DNA from: Archaeoglobaceae archaeon
Lineage (GTDB): Archaea; Halobacteriota; Archaeoglobi; Archaeoglobales; Archaeoglobaceae
Length of the DNA stretch: 64,000 bases
Direction: 5' to 3'
Assembly: GCA_027028145.1 (NCBI GenBank)
Contig: JALVJV010000021.1
Coordinates: forward strand, 124,001 to 188,000
The notes beneath the pieces were generated by a model that saw nothing but the letters and a program-made list of their open reading frames with translations, was not told the DNA's origin and did not search any database. Both the position numbers and the translations under genes were made by a program. Shown here piece after piece: positions 36,516 to 44,394 of the stretch. Within the stretch, counting starts at the first letter, position 1; every line of letters starts with the position of its first letter.

Positions 36516-37871
36516 ATGGTAAGAATCGGTGCTGTCGGCGAGCTTTTTGGAACAGACGGCGTTAGAGGGATTGCGAATGAGGAGCTAACGGTTGAGATGG
36601 CTCTGAATTTGGGCAGAGTTATGGGAACGCTAAGGAGGGGAAGGATTGCGGTTGCGATGGATACCCGTCTTTCGAGTCCCATGCTGAAGGGTGCGGTTAT
36701 AGCCGGTTTGGCTTCCGTCGGAGCCGATGCGATCGATTTGGGTATAGCTCCAACTCCGGCTTTGCAGTATTACGTCAAATGTAAGAAAGAGGTCAAGGGG
36801 GGAATCGCCGTAACTGCGAGCCACAATCCGAGGGAATACAACGGAATAAAGTTCATCCAAGATGACGGGAGAGAATTTACGAGGGAGATGGATGAGGAAA
36901 GCGAGAGGATATACAAGAGCAAGGCTTTCAAGTTCGCGAAGTGGGATGAGGTTGGACAGGTTTATTACGACGAATACAAGAGGCTGTATTTGGACGGAAT
37001 TCTCAGCAAGGTCGATGTTGATGCGATTGCCAAAAGGAGGTTTAGAGTCGTCATAGACTGCGGGAACGGTGCGGGTTGCGTGACTTCCCCCCAGCTTCTC
37101 AAGGAGCTCGGTTGCGAAGTCATATCGATAAATTCGCATCCCGATGGAAGGTTTCCGGCCAGAAACCCCGAGCCTGTTGAGGAGAACCTCGATCTGCTTA
37201 AGAAGACCGTGAAGGCCGTAAAAGCCGATTTAGGCATCGCACACGATGGAGATGCCGACAGGGCGACTTTCGTCGATGAGAAGGGGAGATTCGTGAGCGA
37301 GGATGTTATCTTAGCTCTAATGGCTAAGTATTACGTAGAGAAGAACGGCGGCGGAAAGGTTGTAACTCCAGTATCATCATCCAGATGCGTTGAGGATGTG
37401 GTCAAGGAGGCTGGAGGAGAGATAGTTTACACTCCGGTCGGCTCACCCGTGGTTGCGGAGACAATGCTCAAGGTTAATGCCGTCTTCGGAGGAGAGGGTA
37501 ACGGTGGTTTGATCTTTCCCGAGCATCTGCTTGCGAGGGATGGAGCGATGAGCTTCTCAAGAATACTTGAGATGATGGCTTTGGAGGGGAAGCCGATTTC
37601 CGAATTGGTGAAGGACATTCCGAAGTATCACATGATAAAAACGAAGGTTCCCTGCAGGGATAAGCTCAAGCTTTTGGAGGGATTGAGGAAGGAGTTTCCG
37701 GAGGCCAACTTCACGGATGGCGCTAGAATAGACTACGAAGACGGATGGCTTCTCATCCGTCCTTCGGGCACGGAGCCGATAGTCAGGATATTCGCCGAAG
37801 CCAAGACGAAGAAGAGGGCTCAGGAGTTACTTGAGATGGGGATGAAAGCTGTTAAGAAGATCTTGGGCTAA
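36516..37871 (+). CDS. glmM: Phosphoglucosamine mutase / phosphomannomutase family
   Basis: 451 residues from the ATG at 36516; an in-frame start at 36393 exists but lies in the divergent gene. TATA AAAATATAC sits 24 bases upstream. Active-site serine VTASHNPREYNG near residue 100, metal loop DGDADRATF, and phosphate loop RPSGTEPIVRIF at the end. It interconverts hexose 6- and 1-phosphates for amino sugar and glycan synthesis. Glucosamine versus mannose use is not certain. Confidence 0.88.
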   Translation: MVRIGAVGELFGTDGVRGIANEELTVEMALNLGRVMGTLRRGRIAVAMDTRLSSPMLKGAVIAGLASVGADAIDLGIAPTPALQYYVKCKKEVKGGIAVTASHNPREYNGIKFIQDDGREFTREMDEESERIYKSKAFKFAKWDEVGQVYYDEYKRLYLDGILSKVDVDAIAKRRFRVVIDCGNGAGCVTSPQLLKELGCEVISINSHPDGRFPARNPEPVEENLDLLKKTVKAVKADLGIAHDGDADRATFVDEKGRFVSEDVILALMAKYYVEKNGGGKVVTPVSSSRCVEDVVKEAGGEIVYTPVGSPVVAETMLKVNAVFGGEGNGGLIFPEHLLARDGAMSFSRILEMMALEGKPISELVKDIPKYHMIKTKVPCRDKLKLLEGLRKEFPEANFTDGARIDYEDGWLLIRPSGTEPIVRIFAEAKTKKRAQELLEMGMKAVKKILG

Positions 37872-37874
37872 TTT

Positions 37875-38081
37875 TCACCGTTTTCCAAATAATAGTAGCA
37901 GAATTTCCAAAATTAGGGCGATAGGAATGCTTAGAAAAGTCGTAAACTTGAACACCTCGATAAGAAAGGGAAACTTCAGACTCCCTACGAACCCGATCGG
38001 AATTCTGCTGAGTATGTCAAACGTCATCCATCCGATCATTCCGACGAAAAACAGAATCACTCCGAAGATTATGGGTCTCAT
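37875..38081 (-). CDS. Small two-helix membrane protein
   Basis: 68 residues. Two hydrophobic segments (IIFGVILFFVGMIGWMTFDI and TTFLSIPIALILEILLLLF) flanked by basic residues. It is convergent with glmM, 3 bases apart. The TATA-like AAAATATTTT lies just before. The start could also be TTG at 38087. No family recognised. Confidence 0.5.
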   Translation of the reverse strand: MRPIIFGVILFFVGMIGWMTFDILSRIPIGFVGSLKFPFLIEVFKFTTFLSIPIALILEILLLLFGKR

Positions 38082-38157
38082 AAGCAAAATATTTTTTATG
38101 TTAGGAAATTTAAGGATTTCCTTAGGACAACGCTTTTATTCTACGATGCCGAATTAG

Positions 38158-38222
38158 TTTCGGATGATGACTCAGGCAGGATCTGAGCCGAAGCGATGAA
38201 GATGGCCGTACTCTCTGATTTC
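38158..38222 (+). ncRNA. Box C/D guide sRNA 2 (plus strand)
   Basis: C box ATGATGA at 38164-38170, 12 nt D' guide, D' CTGA 38183-38186, C' CGATGA 38194-38199 (one off consensus), 15 nt D guide, D CTGA 38215-38218. A TATA CTTTTATTC lies about 25 bases upstream. The D' guide CTCAGGCAGGAT pairs with 11 of 12 bases of the conserved archaeal 16S 5' segment ATCCTGCCGGAG. It faces sRNA 3 on the other strand. Confidence 0.8.
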
Positions 38223-38278
38223 AGAGCCTAAGGCTGTCATCATCCTAACGTCAGTCGAGAACCGATTCATCATCCAAA
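38218..38278 (-). ncRNA. Box C/D guide sRNA 3 (minus strand)
   Basis: C box ATGATGA at 38267-38273, 12 nt guide, D' CTGA 38251-38254, C' ATGATGA 38237-38243, 12 nt guide, D CTGA 38221-38224. Guides are ATCGGTTCTCGA (D') and CAGCCTTAGGCT (D). It ends head to head with sRNA 2: the two D boxes lie in CTGATTTCAG, 38215-38224. Confidence 0.88.
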
Positions 38279-38308
38279 CGATTTAACCTGGCATGGCAAT
38301 TATCGTTT

Positions 38309-39400
38309 ATGCTCTGCATAGTAGTTTCATCCAATTTGCAGAGCAAAGTAGGTTTGGATGTGAAGAGGAAGGTCGAATCCCTTCTTAAAATAAAAACGGT
38401 ATTTGCAACCGAATTTGAGGATTTTGAGATCGATGACGGAGTTATCGTTGTTCCGGCTACCGGCGGAACCGAAAGGGTTATTGAGAGCATAATCAAGGCT
38501 ACTGACAAGCCGATAATGATCTGGGCTTTGCCTTATAACAACTCCCTTCCCTCGGCTTTGGAGGTTTATTCAGTTTACAAGCAAAGGGTTAAGCTGATCT
38601 ATTCCCAGATAAGTTACGGTGTTTTGGATAAGATTGGAACGTTCATCGGTATCTGCAGACTTCTAAATTCCAAGCTCAGGCTCGGAATCGTCGGCGGAGT
38701 TTCCGACTGGATATTGGCTTCGGACAAAAGGGATGCGGAAGATTTGGGCGTTGAAATAGTCGATATAAAGCTGGATGAGGTTCTCCGTTATGGAAGTGAT
38801 CCTGATCAGATTTATAGAGCTTTAAAGGAGATCGTGGCGAATTACAACCTTTCGGCTTTGACTATCCGGTGCTTCGATCTGCTGAAGCACAACACTACAG
38901 CCTGTCTACCAATTGCAAGGCTCAACGATGAGATCCCGGCTGGATGTGAAGGAGACATCGGAGCGATTCTGACGATGATGATCGTTAGCGGAATCACGGG
39001 CAAGCCCTGCTGGATGGCAAACACGTGCAGAATAGGGAAGACTCTAACCTTAGCCCACTGCACCGTTCCGTTGGCTATGACCGAAAGTTACGAACTGACT
39101 ACGCATGCCGAATCGGGAAAGGGGGTGGCTGTTAGAGGAGAACTGCGCAGAGAAGTCGTTACGATCGCTCGGTATGGAAGAAGGAAGATGATCTTAGCAT
39201 TGGGAAGGATAGTTCGAAATCTCAGAGAGGAGGGGCTATGCAGAACTCAGGTTGAGATCGATCCGATTTTCGATGTCGAGGAGTTCGTCGAGAACTCTCT
39301 TGGCAATCACGTCGTGATTACCTACGGAGACGTTAGGAGGGACTTGGCGGACTTCTGCAAGTTTAAGGGGATCGAAGTTATCGATCTTTGCTACCCTTAA
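38309..39400 (+). CDS. Fucose isomerase-related protein (COG2407-like)
   Basis: 363 residues. The fold and motifs resemble L-fucose/L-arabinose isomerases: GCEGDIGAILTMMIV near residue 214 with the acidic metal ligands, TLAHCTVPL and the late VEIDPIFDVEE. The first half lacks the full hexose-isomerase N-terminal domain and may not use sugars. A role in sugar isomerisation is possible only. The 3' end overlaps a membrane protein by 23 bases. Confidence 0.65.
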   Translation: MLCIVVSSNLQSKVGLDVKRKVESLLKIKTVFATEFEDFEIDDGVIVVPATGGTERVIESIIKATDKPIMIWALPYNNSLPSALEVYSVYKQRVKLIYSQISYGVLDKIGTFIGICRLLNSKLRLGIVGGVSDWILASDKRDAEDLGVEIVDIKLDEVLRYGSDPDQIYRALKEIVANYNLSALTIRCFDLLKHNTTACLPIARLNDEIPAGCEGDIGAILTMMIVSGITGKPCWMANTCRIGKTLTLAHCTVPLAMTESYELTTHAESGKGVAVRGELRREVVTIARYGRRKMILALGRIVRNLREEGLCRTQVEIDPIFDVEEFVENSLGNHVVITYGDVRRDLADFCKFKGIEVIDLCYP

Positions 39401-39866
39401 CCTCCGCAAACCTATCCAACGCTCGGGATCCGAAGTAAAACGATATCATTGCGAAATATATCCACGTGAAGTGCTCCAGTAAACTTCTTTCACCTTGGAA
39501 CAGCAGTATTATGTAAATTATCGTAAACGTTATGATCAGAGATCTCCTTATTTCACGTCTATCCAAAACGTTAATCGGTTCGGGGAATAACAGGGCTGTT
39601 TTATCTGCGGGAGGGAGTTCTTCTTTTATTTTATCCAACTCTCCTTTCATATCTTTCGCTGTTTTGTATGTCCTTTTCCACGTCATGTATGTCATGGCGT
39701 CCATCAGAGCCAAGGTTGAGACGAACACCAAGATCCCAAGTAGCACGTAGGGGTTCAAACCATCATCAAATATTTTTATAATAACAACGTAAACGAAAAA
39801 TACGGCTAACCAAAACGCGATCCATAGGACTAACCTACCAATAGCATCAGATCCCATCGCCCGCAC
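39378..39866 (-). CDS. Hypothetical membrane protein with coiled linker
   Basis: 162 residues with about four hydrophobic segments (LVLWIAFWLAVFFVYVVIIKIF, YVLLGILVFVSTLALM, SLIITFTIIYIILLF and TWIYFAMISFYFG) separated by a charged stretch (KDMKGELDKIKEELPPADK). No known domain is recognised. Confidence 0.55.
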   Translation of the reverse strand: MRAMGSDAIGRLVLWIAFWLAVFFVYVVIIKIFDDGLNPYVLLGILVFVSTLALMDAMTYMTWKRTYKTAKDMKGELDKIKEELPPADKTALLFPEPINVLDRREIRRSLIITFTIIYIILLFQGERSLLEHFTWIYFAMISFYFGSRALDRFAEVKGSKDR

Positions 39867-39911
39867 CCTCTAAAATTTTTTTGAAATTTAATAGTTAAAA
39901 AATTTGTTCAA

Positions 39912-39970
39912 AAACCTCAGACCGTACAGGCTTCATCACGACTCAGGAGCGGATTAGATCATCATCGGCT
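39912..39970 (-). ncRNA. Box C/D guide sRNA 4
   Basis: C box ATGATGA at 39959-39965, 12 nt guide TCTAATCCGCTC, D' CTGA 39943-39946, 3 nt spacer, C' GTGATGA 39933-39939, 12 nt guide AGCCTGTACGGT, D CTGA 39917-39920. The D' guide resembles the complement of the 16S ATTAGATACCC region but with mismatches. A TATA-like element GTTTAAGC lies upstream at about 39993-40000. Confidence 0.88.
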
Positions 39971-40065
39971 ATAGTTCGATTCCGTTTTCCGGCTTAAACT
40001 TTGCGTTCAAACGCTCGATATACGGCGAAACAAAAACGCTAAAATGCTCTCAGACCGGCGAGACA

Positions 40066-40124
40066 AGTCAGCCGAATTTAGATCATCATCGGAGCCTCAG
40101 TGCTCAGCCAGTTCATCATTCCTC
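40066..40124 (-). ncRNA. Box C/D guide sRNA 5
   Basis: C box ATGATGA at 40113-40119, 12 nt guide ACTGGCTGAGCA, D' CTGA 40097-40100, 7 nt spacer, C' ATGATGA 40083-40089, 11 nt guide TCTAAATTCGG, D CTGA 40068-40071. All four boxes are consensus. Further CTGA copies in the guide (40104-40107) and at 40050-40053 are alternative boxes. It lies immediately before the ACT gene promoter, on the other strand. Targets not assigned. Confidence 0.85.
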
Positions 40125-40162
40125 AAGTAATCTTTTTATTGTTTCGTAATAAAACATTTGGC

Positions 40163-40585
40163 ATGGAAAAGACGATCAAGCAGGTTTCGGTTTTCGTCGA
40201 GAATAAACCCGGAAGACTCGCAAGCGTTACGGAAGTTCTGTATAAGGCCGGAGTCAATTTGAGAGCTTTCACGATCGCTGAAGCCGGAGACTTCGGAATA
40301 ATAAGAATGGTCGTAGATAAGACGGAAGAAGCTTACAAGGCTTTGAAGGATGCCGGTTTTACGGTCACTCTTACGGACGTTTTGGGAGTCGTGGTTAAGG
40401 ACGAACCCGGCGGGCTTTACAAGATAGCGAAGGCTTTGGGAGATGAGAACATAAACATAGAATACGTCTACGCGTTCACATTCGGCGGTGACAGGGCTCT
40501 GATAATTTTGAGGGTAGACAACATGGAGAAGGCTGTCGAAGTTTTGGAGAGGGAAGGTGTTCTGTTTAAGGGCGAGATACCGTAA
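40163..40585 (+). CDS. Tandem ACT-domain regulatory protein
   Basis: 140 residues from the ATG at 40163; the frame upstream (40100) overlaps sRNA 5. Two ACT repeats: KQVSVFVENKPGRLASVTEVLYKAG and VVVKDEPGGLYKIAKALGDENI. Such proteins bind amino acids; they often sit near aromatic/phenylacetate metabolism genes but none are here. It overlaps the next start (TAATG). Confidence 0.75.
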   Translation: MEKTIKQVSVFVENKPGRLASVTEVLYKAGVNLRAFTIAEAGDFGIIRMVVDKTEEAYKALKDAGFTVTLTDVLGVVVKDEPGGLYKIAKALGDENINIEYVYAFTFGGDRALIILRVDNMEKAVEVLEREGVLFKGEIP

Positions 40586-41307
40586 TGAGGTGCCCGAACT
40601 GCTTTGCCGAACTTCCGAGTCCAACCGCTTACTGTCTCCATTGCGGAAGCAGGAACGCCTTGGGTTGCGGGCTGTTTATTGCGGATAATAGGATTCACCT
40701 ATTTTTCATCGGGAAGCATGCGGAAGAAACTATTTCGTTCAGGCTATACGAAGAGGAGGAATCGGTGAGGAATACGTTCGAAATCATCGCGGAGAGAATT
40801 CACGAGAGGAGAGTAGATGAGGTTTACATCTCCGGAATAAGCGAGGAGCTGATTGAGAAAGCCTCGGAGATGCTGAAAAGAGTTGCCTTGTCACCGATAT
40901 CCGTAACTATAACGAATTCGTTCCAATCGGCTGAAGAATTCTTCAAACATTTGATTAAGCATGTAAGAACGGCTAAGGAACTTAAAAAGGTCGATATAAA
41001 GCCGGAGGAGAAGATACACGGAGCCCACTCCACTATAATCGGCGGAAGAGAAGGACTGAAGCTGATTCACAAAATAGCGACATCGGAATTCGTCAAGAAG
41101 ATAGTTCCCGGTGTTATCGAAGCGAAGGGTTCGGCTTTGGGTGGCGGTGTTAGATTCAAGCTCACGAGGTGCGATGACAGAGGTAACATAAGGGGTTTAC
41201 TCATCGATGGTGCTACGGTTCAAGAGATACACGTAGTAACGACGGCGGGGAACAAAGAGGAGGGAGAAGTCATACTAAAGATTTTGAGGGGGTTGCTCGA
41301 GTATTGA
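40585..41307 (+). CDS. Zinc-ribbon protein with DUF2103-like domain
   Basis: 240 residues. N-terminal zinc ribbon CPNCFAE...CLHCGSRN (residues 3-24), a central helical part, then a C-terminal domain starting GAHSTIIGGREGLKLIHKIA and including KLTRCDDRGNIRGLLIDG. The last part resembles DUF2103 metal-binding proteins. Translationally coupled to the ACT gene. Function unknown. Confidence 0.65.
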   Translation: MRCPNCFAELPSPTAYCLHCGSRNALGCGLFIADNRIHLFFIGKHAEETISFRLYEEEESVRNTFEIIAERIHERRVDEVYISGISEELIEKASEMLKRVALSPISVTITNSFQSAEEFFKHLIKHVRTAKELKKVDIKPEEKIHGAHSTIIGGREGLKLIHKIATSEFVKKIVPGVIEAKGSALGGGVRFKLTRCDDRGNIRGLLIDGATVQEIHVVTTAGNKEEGEVILKILRGLLEY

Positions 41308-41366
41308 TCGTTATTAGCACACGTCATCACCCTCAAGCGTCAGAGAGTAGAGTTCCGTGAGGACAA

Positions 41367-42188
41367 TCAGAATCGTCTAACAACATCTTCGAGCCATTTG
41401 GGAAGGGAAAAGGATGCGACGTGCACTTCTGGGGTGTAGTATACCGTCTCAATCCTCCTCTCCTCAAACCTATCCCTTATTCTCTCCACGTCCAATTCGA
41501 TCCTCCTTTTGTTCGATCCAATCAGGTAGCTCCACAATCCGAGCGGATACGTCGGAACGAATCCGATGTAAATTCTCCTATTCTCAAATTGAGCGTTTCT
41601 CAAAATAGCCTCGAAATACTCTCTTTGGACAAACGGCGATTGGCTCTGGGTGACGAAGTAGTCCGAAATCCTACCGCAATGCGAGTAGAATTCACGAGAA
41701 ACCAGAGATTGGCTAACCGGATTCGGATCCGTTCCGTCGACTACTATAACGTCGAAGCGCTCATCTGAGTTCCTGACGAATTCCACACCGTCTTCGTTGA
41801 TTATGCTAACCCTTTTATCTTCCAAAGCCCCCCTGTCGATTCCTACGAACTTTCTGCAGGCTTCTATAACATCCCTATCGATCTCGACCATTACAACTTC
41901 ATCTGGATCGTGCTTCAGAACCTCCCTAACCGCTCCTCCGTCGCCCCCTCCGATAACGAGAACCTTCGAAGGGTTTTCGTGCATTAACATGGCAGGATGA
42001 ACGAGCATCTCGTGATAGAACGCCTCATCCTTCTCGGTAAGCTGAACCTTGCCATCCAAAACGAGCATCTTGCCAAAATCGACGGTTTCGAATATCTGAA
42101 TACGCTGTATTCCCTTCTTCTCGAAAATTTTCCTCTTAACTCTGATCATCAAAGCCGAGCCGTTGTAGTATTCGATGAACCAGTCCAT
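41367..42188 (-). CDS. speE: Spermidine synthase
   Basis: 273 residues. SAM-binding-type motif VIGGGDGGAVREVLKH (residues 79-94) and VDGTDPNPVSQSLVSREFY for the active aspartate. It transfers an aminopropyl group to putrescine or agmatine/other amines. It supplies the substrate for aIF5A modification with the agmatinase at 21.6 kb. It precedes the NikR-type gene in the minus-strand run. Confidence 0.88.
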   Translation of the reverse strand: MDWFIEYYNGSALMIRVKRKIFEKKGIQRIQIFETVDFGKMLVLDGKVQLTEKDEAFYHEMLVHPAMLMHENPSKVLVIGGGDGGAVREVLKHDPDEVVMVEIDRDVIEACRKFVGIDRGALEDKRVSIINEDGVEFVRNSDERFDVIVVDGTDPNPVSQSLVSREFYSHCGRISDYFVTQSQSPFVQREYFEAILRNAQFENRRIYIGFVPTYPLGLWSYLIGSNKRRIELDVERIRDRFEERRIETVYYTPEVHVASFSLPKWLEDVVRRF

Positions 42189-42213
42189 TAAGCTTAAGCA
42201 TCGCGATCGAAAT

Positions 42214-42600
42214 TTAAACCTTGCACTCCCTAAGCGGAACGAATCTTACGTTGTAAAAGGCGCTCAGCAATCTCTTGTGAAGTTCGGCGATCTTTGTTGA
42301 AGAACCGGAGACTACCAACGCGTTTATGCACTTCTCGTCTATGTGTATGTGCGTGAACTCCTTTATTATGTCCTTAAACTCCTCGATGACCTTAAGAAGT
42401 TGAACGTTATCGTTTGAAATTAGGGTTATGACACCGTAGCATTCATGCGGGGTGAGGTAGTGCACGTGATCTCTTATATACGTTCTTATAGCCTCGCATA
42501 CGAGCTTCGATCTATTTACGTTGAGCTTCTCCGCTAAAACGTCCAAATCGCTCGCTACATCCTCCGGAATCGAGATACCGAATCTCCTCTTCTTAGCCAT
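42214..42600 (-). CDS. NikR-like nickel-responsive regulator family protein
   Basis: 128 residues from the ATG at 42600; the frame extends further but the ATG is the family start. Ribbon-helix-helix KKRRFGISIPEDVASDLDVLAEKLN and ARTYI-like RTYIRDH. The C-terminal ACT-like domain has HIHIDEKC (about residues 92-99), matching two of the nickel ligands and the cysteine of NikR, but the usual fourth histidine in the preceding helix is absent. It is the last gene of a block with a metal ABC transporter, overlapping the permease by 8 bases. Confidence 0.75.
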   Translation of the reverse strand: MAKKRRFGISIPEDVASDLDVLAEKLNVNRSKLVCEAIRTYIRDHVHYLTPHECYGVITLISNDNVQLLKVIEEFKDIIKEFTHIHIDEKCINALVVSGSSTKIAELHKRLLSAFYNVRFVPLRECKV

Positions 42601-43444
42601 GGTAACACCTCTTCGCAACGAATGCAAGAGCGAACATTCCGAACATCAGCAAACCTATGACACCCGAAGGCACCTGATTTATCAGTATCGAGATCTGCAA
42701 GCCGAGTAAACCCGAAAGTATGCTTATAAGGACACTTATAAAAAGCATGCTTTTTGAATCTTTTGCAATCAACATCGCAATTGCCGAAGGAAGCAGTATC
42801 AAGACGTGCTGAAGGACGAAGCCGACTATCTTTATCATCGCAACGGTTGCGATGCCTAAAAGAGTGTAGAGAAGCCAGTCGTAAAGTTTGACGTTTATTC
42901 CAGAAAGAATCGCGCAGTCCCTCTCGATACCTATGCAAACCTGCTCTCTGTAAGTCAAGATCGTCGCCGTGAGGGTTACCACGGCTACAAGAACTGCGTA
43001 ATAAACATCCGTCCAGCTTGCAAGAAGGGGGTCCCCCAAAATTATAGCCCAGAGATCGTAACCAATCGAATATTTTGTAAGAACTAAATACATCGAAATT
43101 ACGCTCAGAGAAGCCGTAAGAGATACGAAAATTGCCGTTGCTACGTCCTCGTCCATTCCCTTGTGAATGGAGTAGCCAACAGCATACAACAAAATCAGCC
43201 CGACTATTACTGCCCATACGTATTCGTTTAGCATTAAATTGGACAGAGGAATCGCAAGAACCACGGCTAACAGAGCTATATGGGATGACGCCGCAGAAAG
43301 GAAGTATAGCCTTCTCGCAGATACGAGCGTGCTTAAGGCACCATACATTAAAGATGCCGACAAAACGATGATAGCCCACTTGGGATACTGATAAACCGTG
43401 ATCGCGGAAACTATAGCCGTAATTACTGCAAGCAGTGTGATCAT
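42593..43444 (-). CDS. Metal ABC transporter permease (ZnuB-like)
   Basis: 283 residues, about eight transmembrane helices (TLLAVITAIVSAITVYQYPKW and VAIFVSLTASLSVISMYLV among them). It is of the zinc/manganese permease family. It is translationally coupled to the binding protein by overlap (43441-43444). Imports a divalent metal with the adjacent proteins. Confidence 0.85.
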   Translation of the reverse strand: MITLLAVITAIVSAITVYQYPKWAIIVLSASLMYGALSTLVSARRLYFLSAASSHIALLAVVLAIPLSNLMLNEYVWAVIVGLILLYAVGYSIHKGMDEDVATAIFVSLTASLSVISMYLVLTKYSIGYDLWAIILGDPLLASWTDVYYAVLVAVVTLTATILTYREQVCIGIERDCAILSGINVKLYDWLLYTLLGIATVAMIKIVGFVLQHVLILLPSAIAMLIAKDSKSMLFISVLISILSGLLGLQISILINQVPSGVIGLLMFGMFALAFVAKRCYHG

Positions 43445-44340
43445 ATCCTCCTCAACTCCACGGCAACGAGGATTCCCAACAAAGCGACCAAAACTCCGAA
43501 ATCCGGACTCTTTTTAGCTTTTCGAAACTTGAGATTGTTGACCTCTTCCGAGATAAACTTAAGCTTCTTCAAGATGCTCCCCCCCTCTATGGGCGAAGGC
43601 ACGACTAACACCGGTATCCCCCTCTCCTCCGCAATGCTCTTAAGCATCTGAGAAGCCGTTGAATTGGTGTCGGTAACGACCACGAGTTGAACGTTCTTCA
43701 TATTCTCGACCGCCCGAACATCCTCCGGCAGTGCCGGGAGTCCCGGTTCTTTGATCAGCAGATGGCGTATGGTTACGTTCAGCCAGCTGACGGCATACTG
43801 AACGACCGGAAGATCCGCAACGGCAAAAGCGTTGAGCTTCTTCGTATTCGACACGATTTCTTCGACTCGCTTACATACAATTTCGGCTCTCTCAATGTAG
43901 TCTCCATTCGGATTCAACTGTGATAGCTTTTTCGCAACGTATCTCAAGAAGACCTCGTAGTTGTGGGGATCGTAGATCGGCATGTGCAAGTTCGGCAAAC
44001 CCGTATCGGGGTTCTTCAAAATCCTAATCCCCGGGATCTTCGGAATCTCAATCAGCTCAGCCTTTATTTCACCAGACTCAACGAGCTCTCTTATCTTTAT
44101 TTCAAACGGCGTGTGGGCGGTGGAGATGATCACGTCCGCACGTTTCAGCGTAGCAACATCCTTAGGGGTGAGTTGATAGTTGTGCGGATCTACTCCGGGC
44201 TTAGTAATCGAGACAACCGTATCGTTCGGAGCGATCAGCTTTAGGTCATACTTAAGATTCGGAAACGTTACGACGACATTCAAACCGTTCGCATTCGAAA
44301 TTAAGAGCGTAAGACCCACCAGAATCAGAATCCATCGCAT
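43441..44340 (-). CDS. Metal ABC transporter substrate-binding protein (ZnuA-like)
   Basis: About 299 residues from the ATG at 44340; the frame starts at a TTG 44382 that overlaps znuC. It has a signal (RWILILVGLTLLISNANG), a metal-ligand region with DPHNYQLTPKD near residue 50 and DPHNYEVFLRY later, and a second hydrophobic C-terminal tail (VLVALLGILVAVEL). The tail suggests membrane anchoring rather than a lipid anchor. Divergent from znuC by a short promoter region. Confidence 0.82.
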   Translation of the reverse strand: MRWILILVGLTLLISNANGLNVVVTFPNLKYDLKLIAPNDTVVSITKPGVDPHNYQLTPKDVATLKRADVIISTAHTPFEIKIRELVESGEIKAELIEIPKIPGIRILKNPDTGLPNLHMPIYDPHNYEVFLRYVAKKLSQLNPNGDYIERAEIVCKRVEEIVSNTKKLNAFAVADLPVVQYAVSWLNVTIRHLLIKEPGLPALPEDVRAVENMKNVQLVVVTDTNSTASQMLKSIAEERGIPVLVVPSPIEGGSILKKLKFISEEVNNLKFRKAKKSPDFGVLVALLGILVAVELRRI

Positions 44341-44353
44341 GACAAAGTTTAAA

Positions 44354-44394
44354 TGTGCACAACTGCTTATAAAATTTATCAATGAGTGTGCACA
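44354..44394. promoter_or_regulatory. Repeated TGTGCACA palindromes in the divergent znuA/znuC promoter
   Basis: TGTGCACA occurs at 44354-44361 and inside GTGTGCACAC at 44386-44395 (core 44387-44394), 33 bases apart, about three helical turns on the same face. Between them lies CTTATAAAATTTA, a TATA box that can serve both directions. The second copy overlaps the first codons of znuC. This looks like a metal-responsive operator. The NikR-like protein encoded at 42.2 kb is the most likely binder. Confidence 0.6.

Noticed and set aside
40036-40062. An additional CTGA and a short GC-rich run following sRNA 5 suggested another overlapping C/D RNA.
   Set aside because: Only 14 bases separate the two CTGA boxes, too few for a C' box plus a guide.
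41308-41366. A TGATGA and nearby CTGA on the minus strand after the DUF2103 gene looked like a C/D sRNA.
   Set aside because: No D box lies at guide distance downstream of the TGATGA, and no C box precedes the CTGA, so the four-box order is not met.
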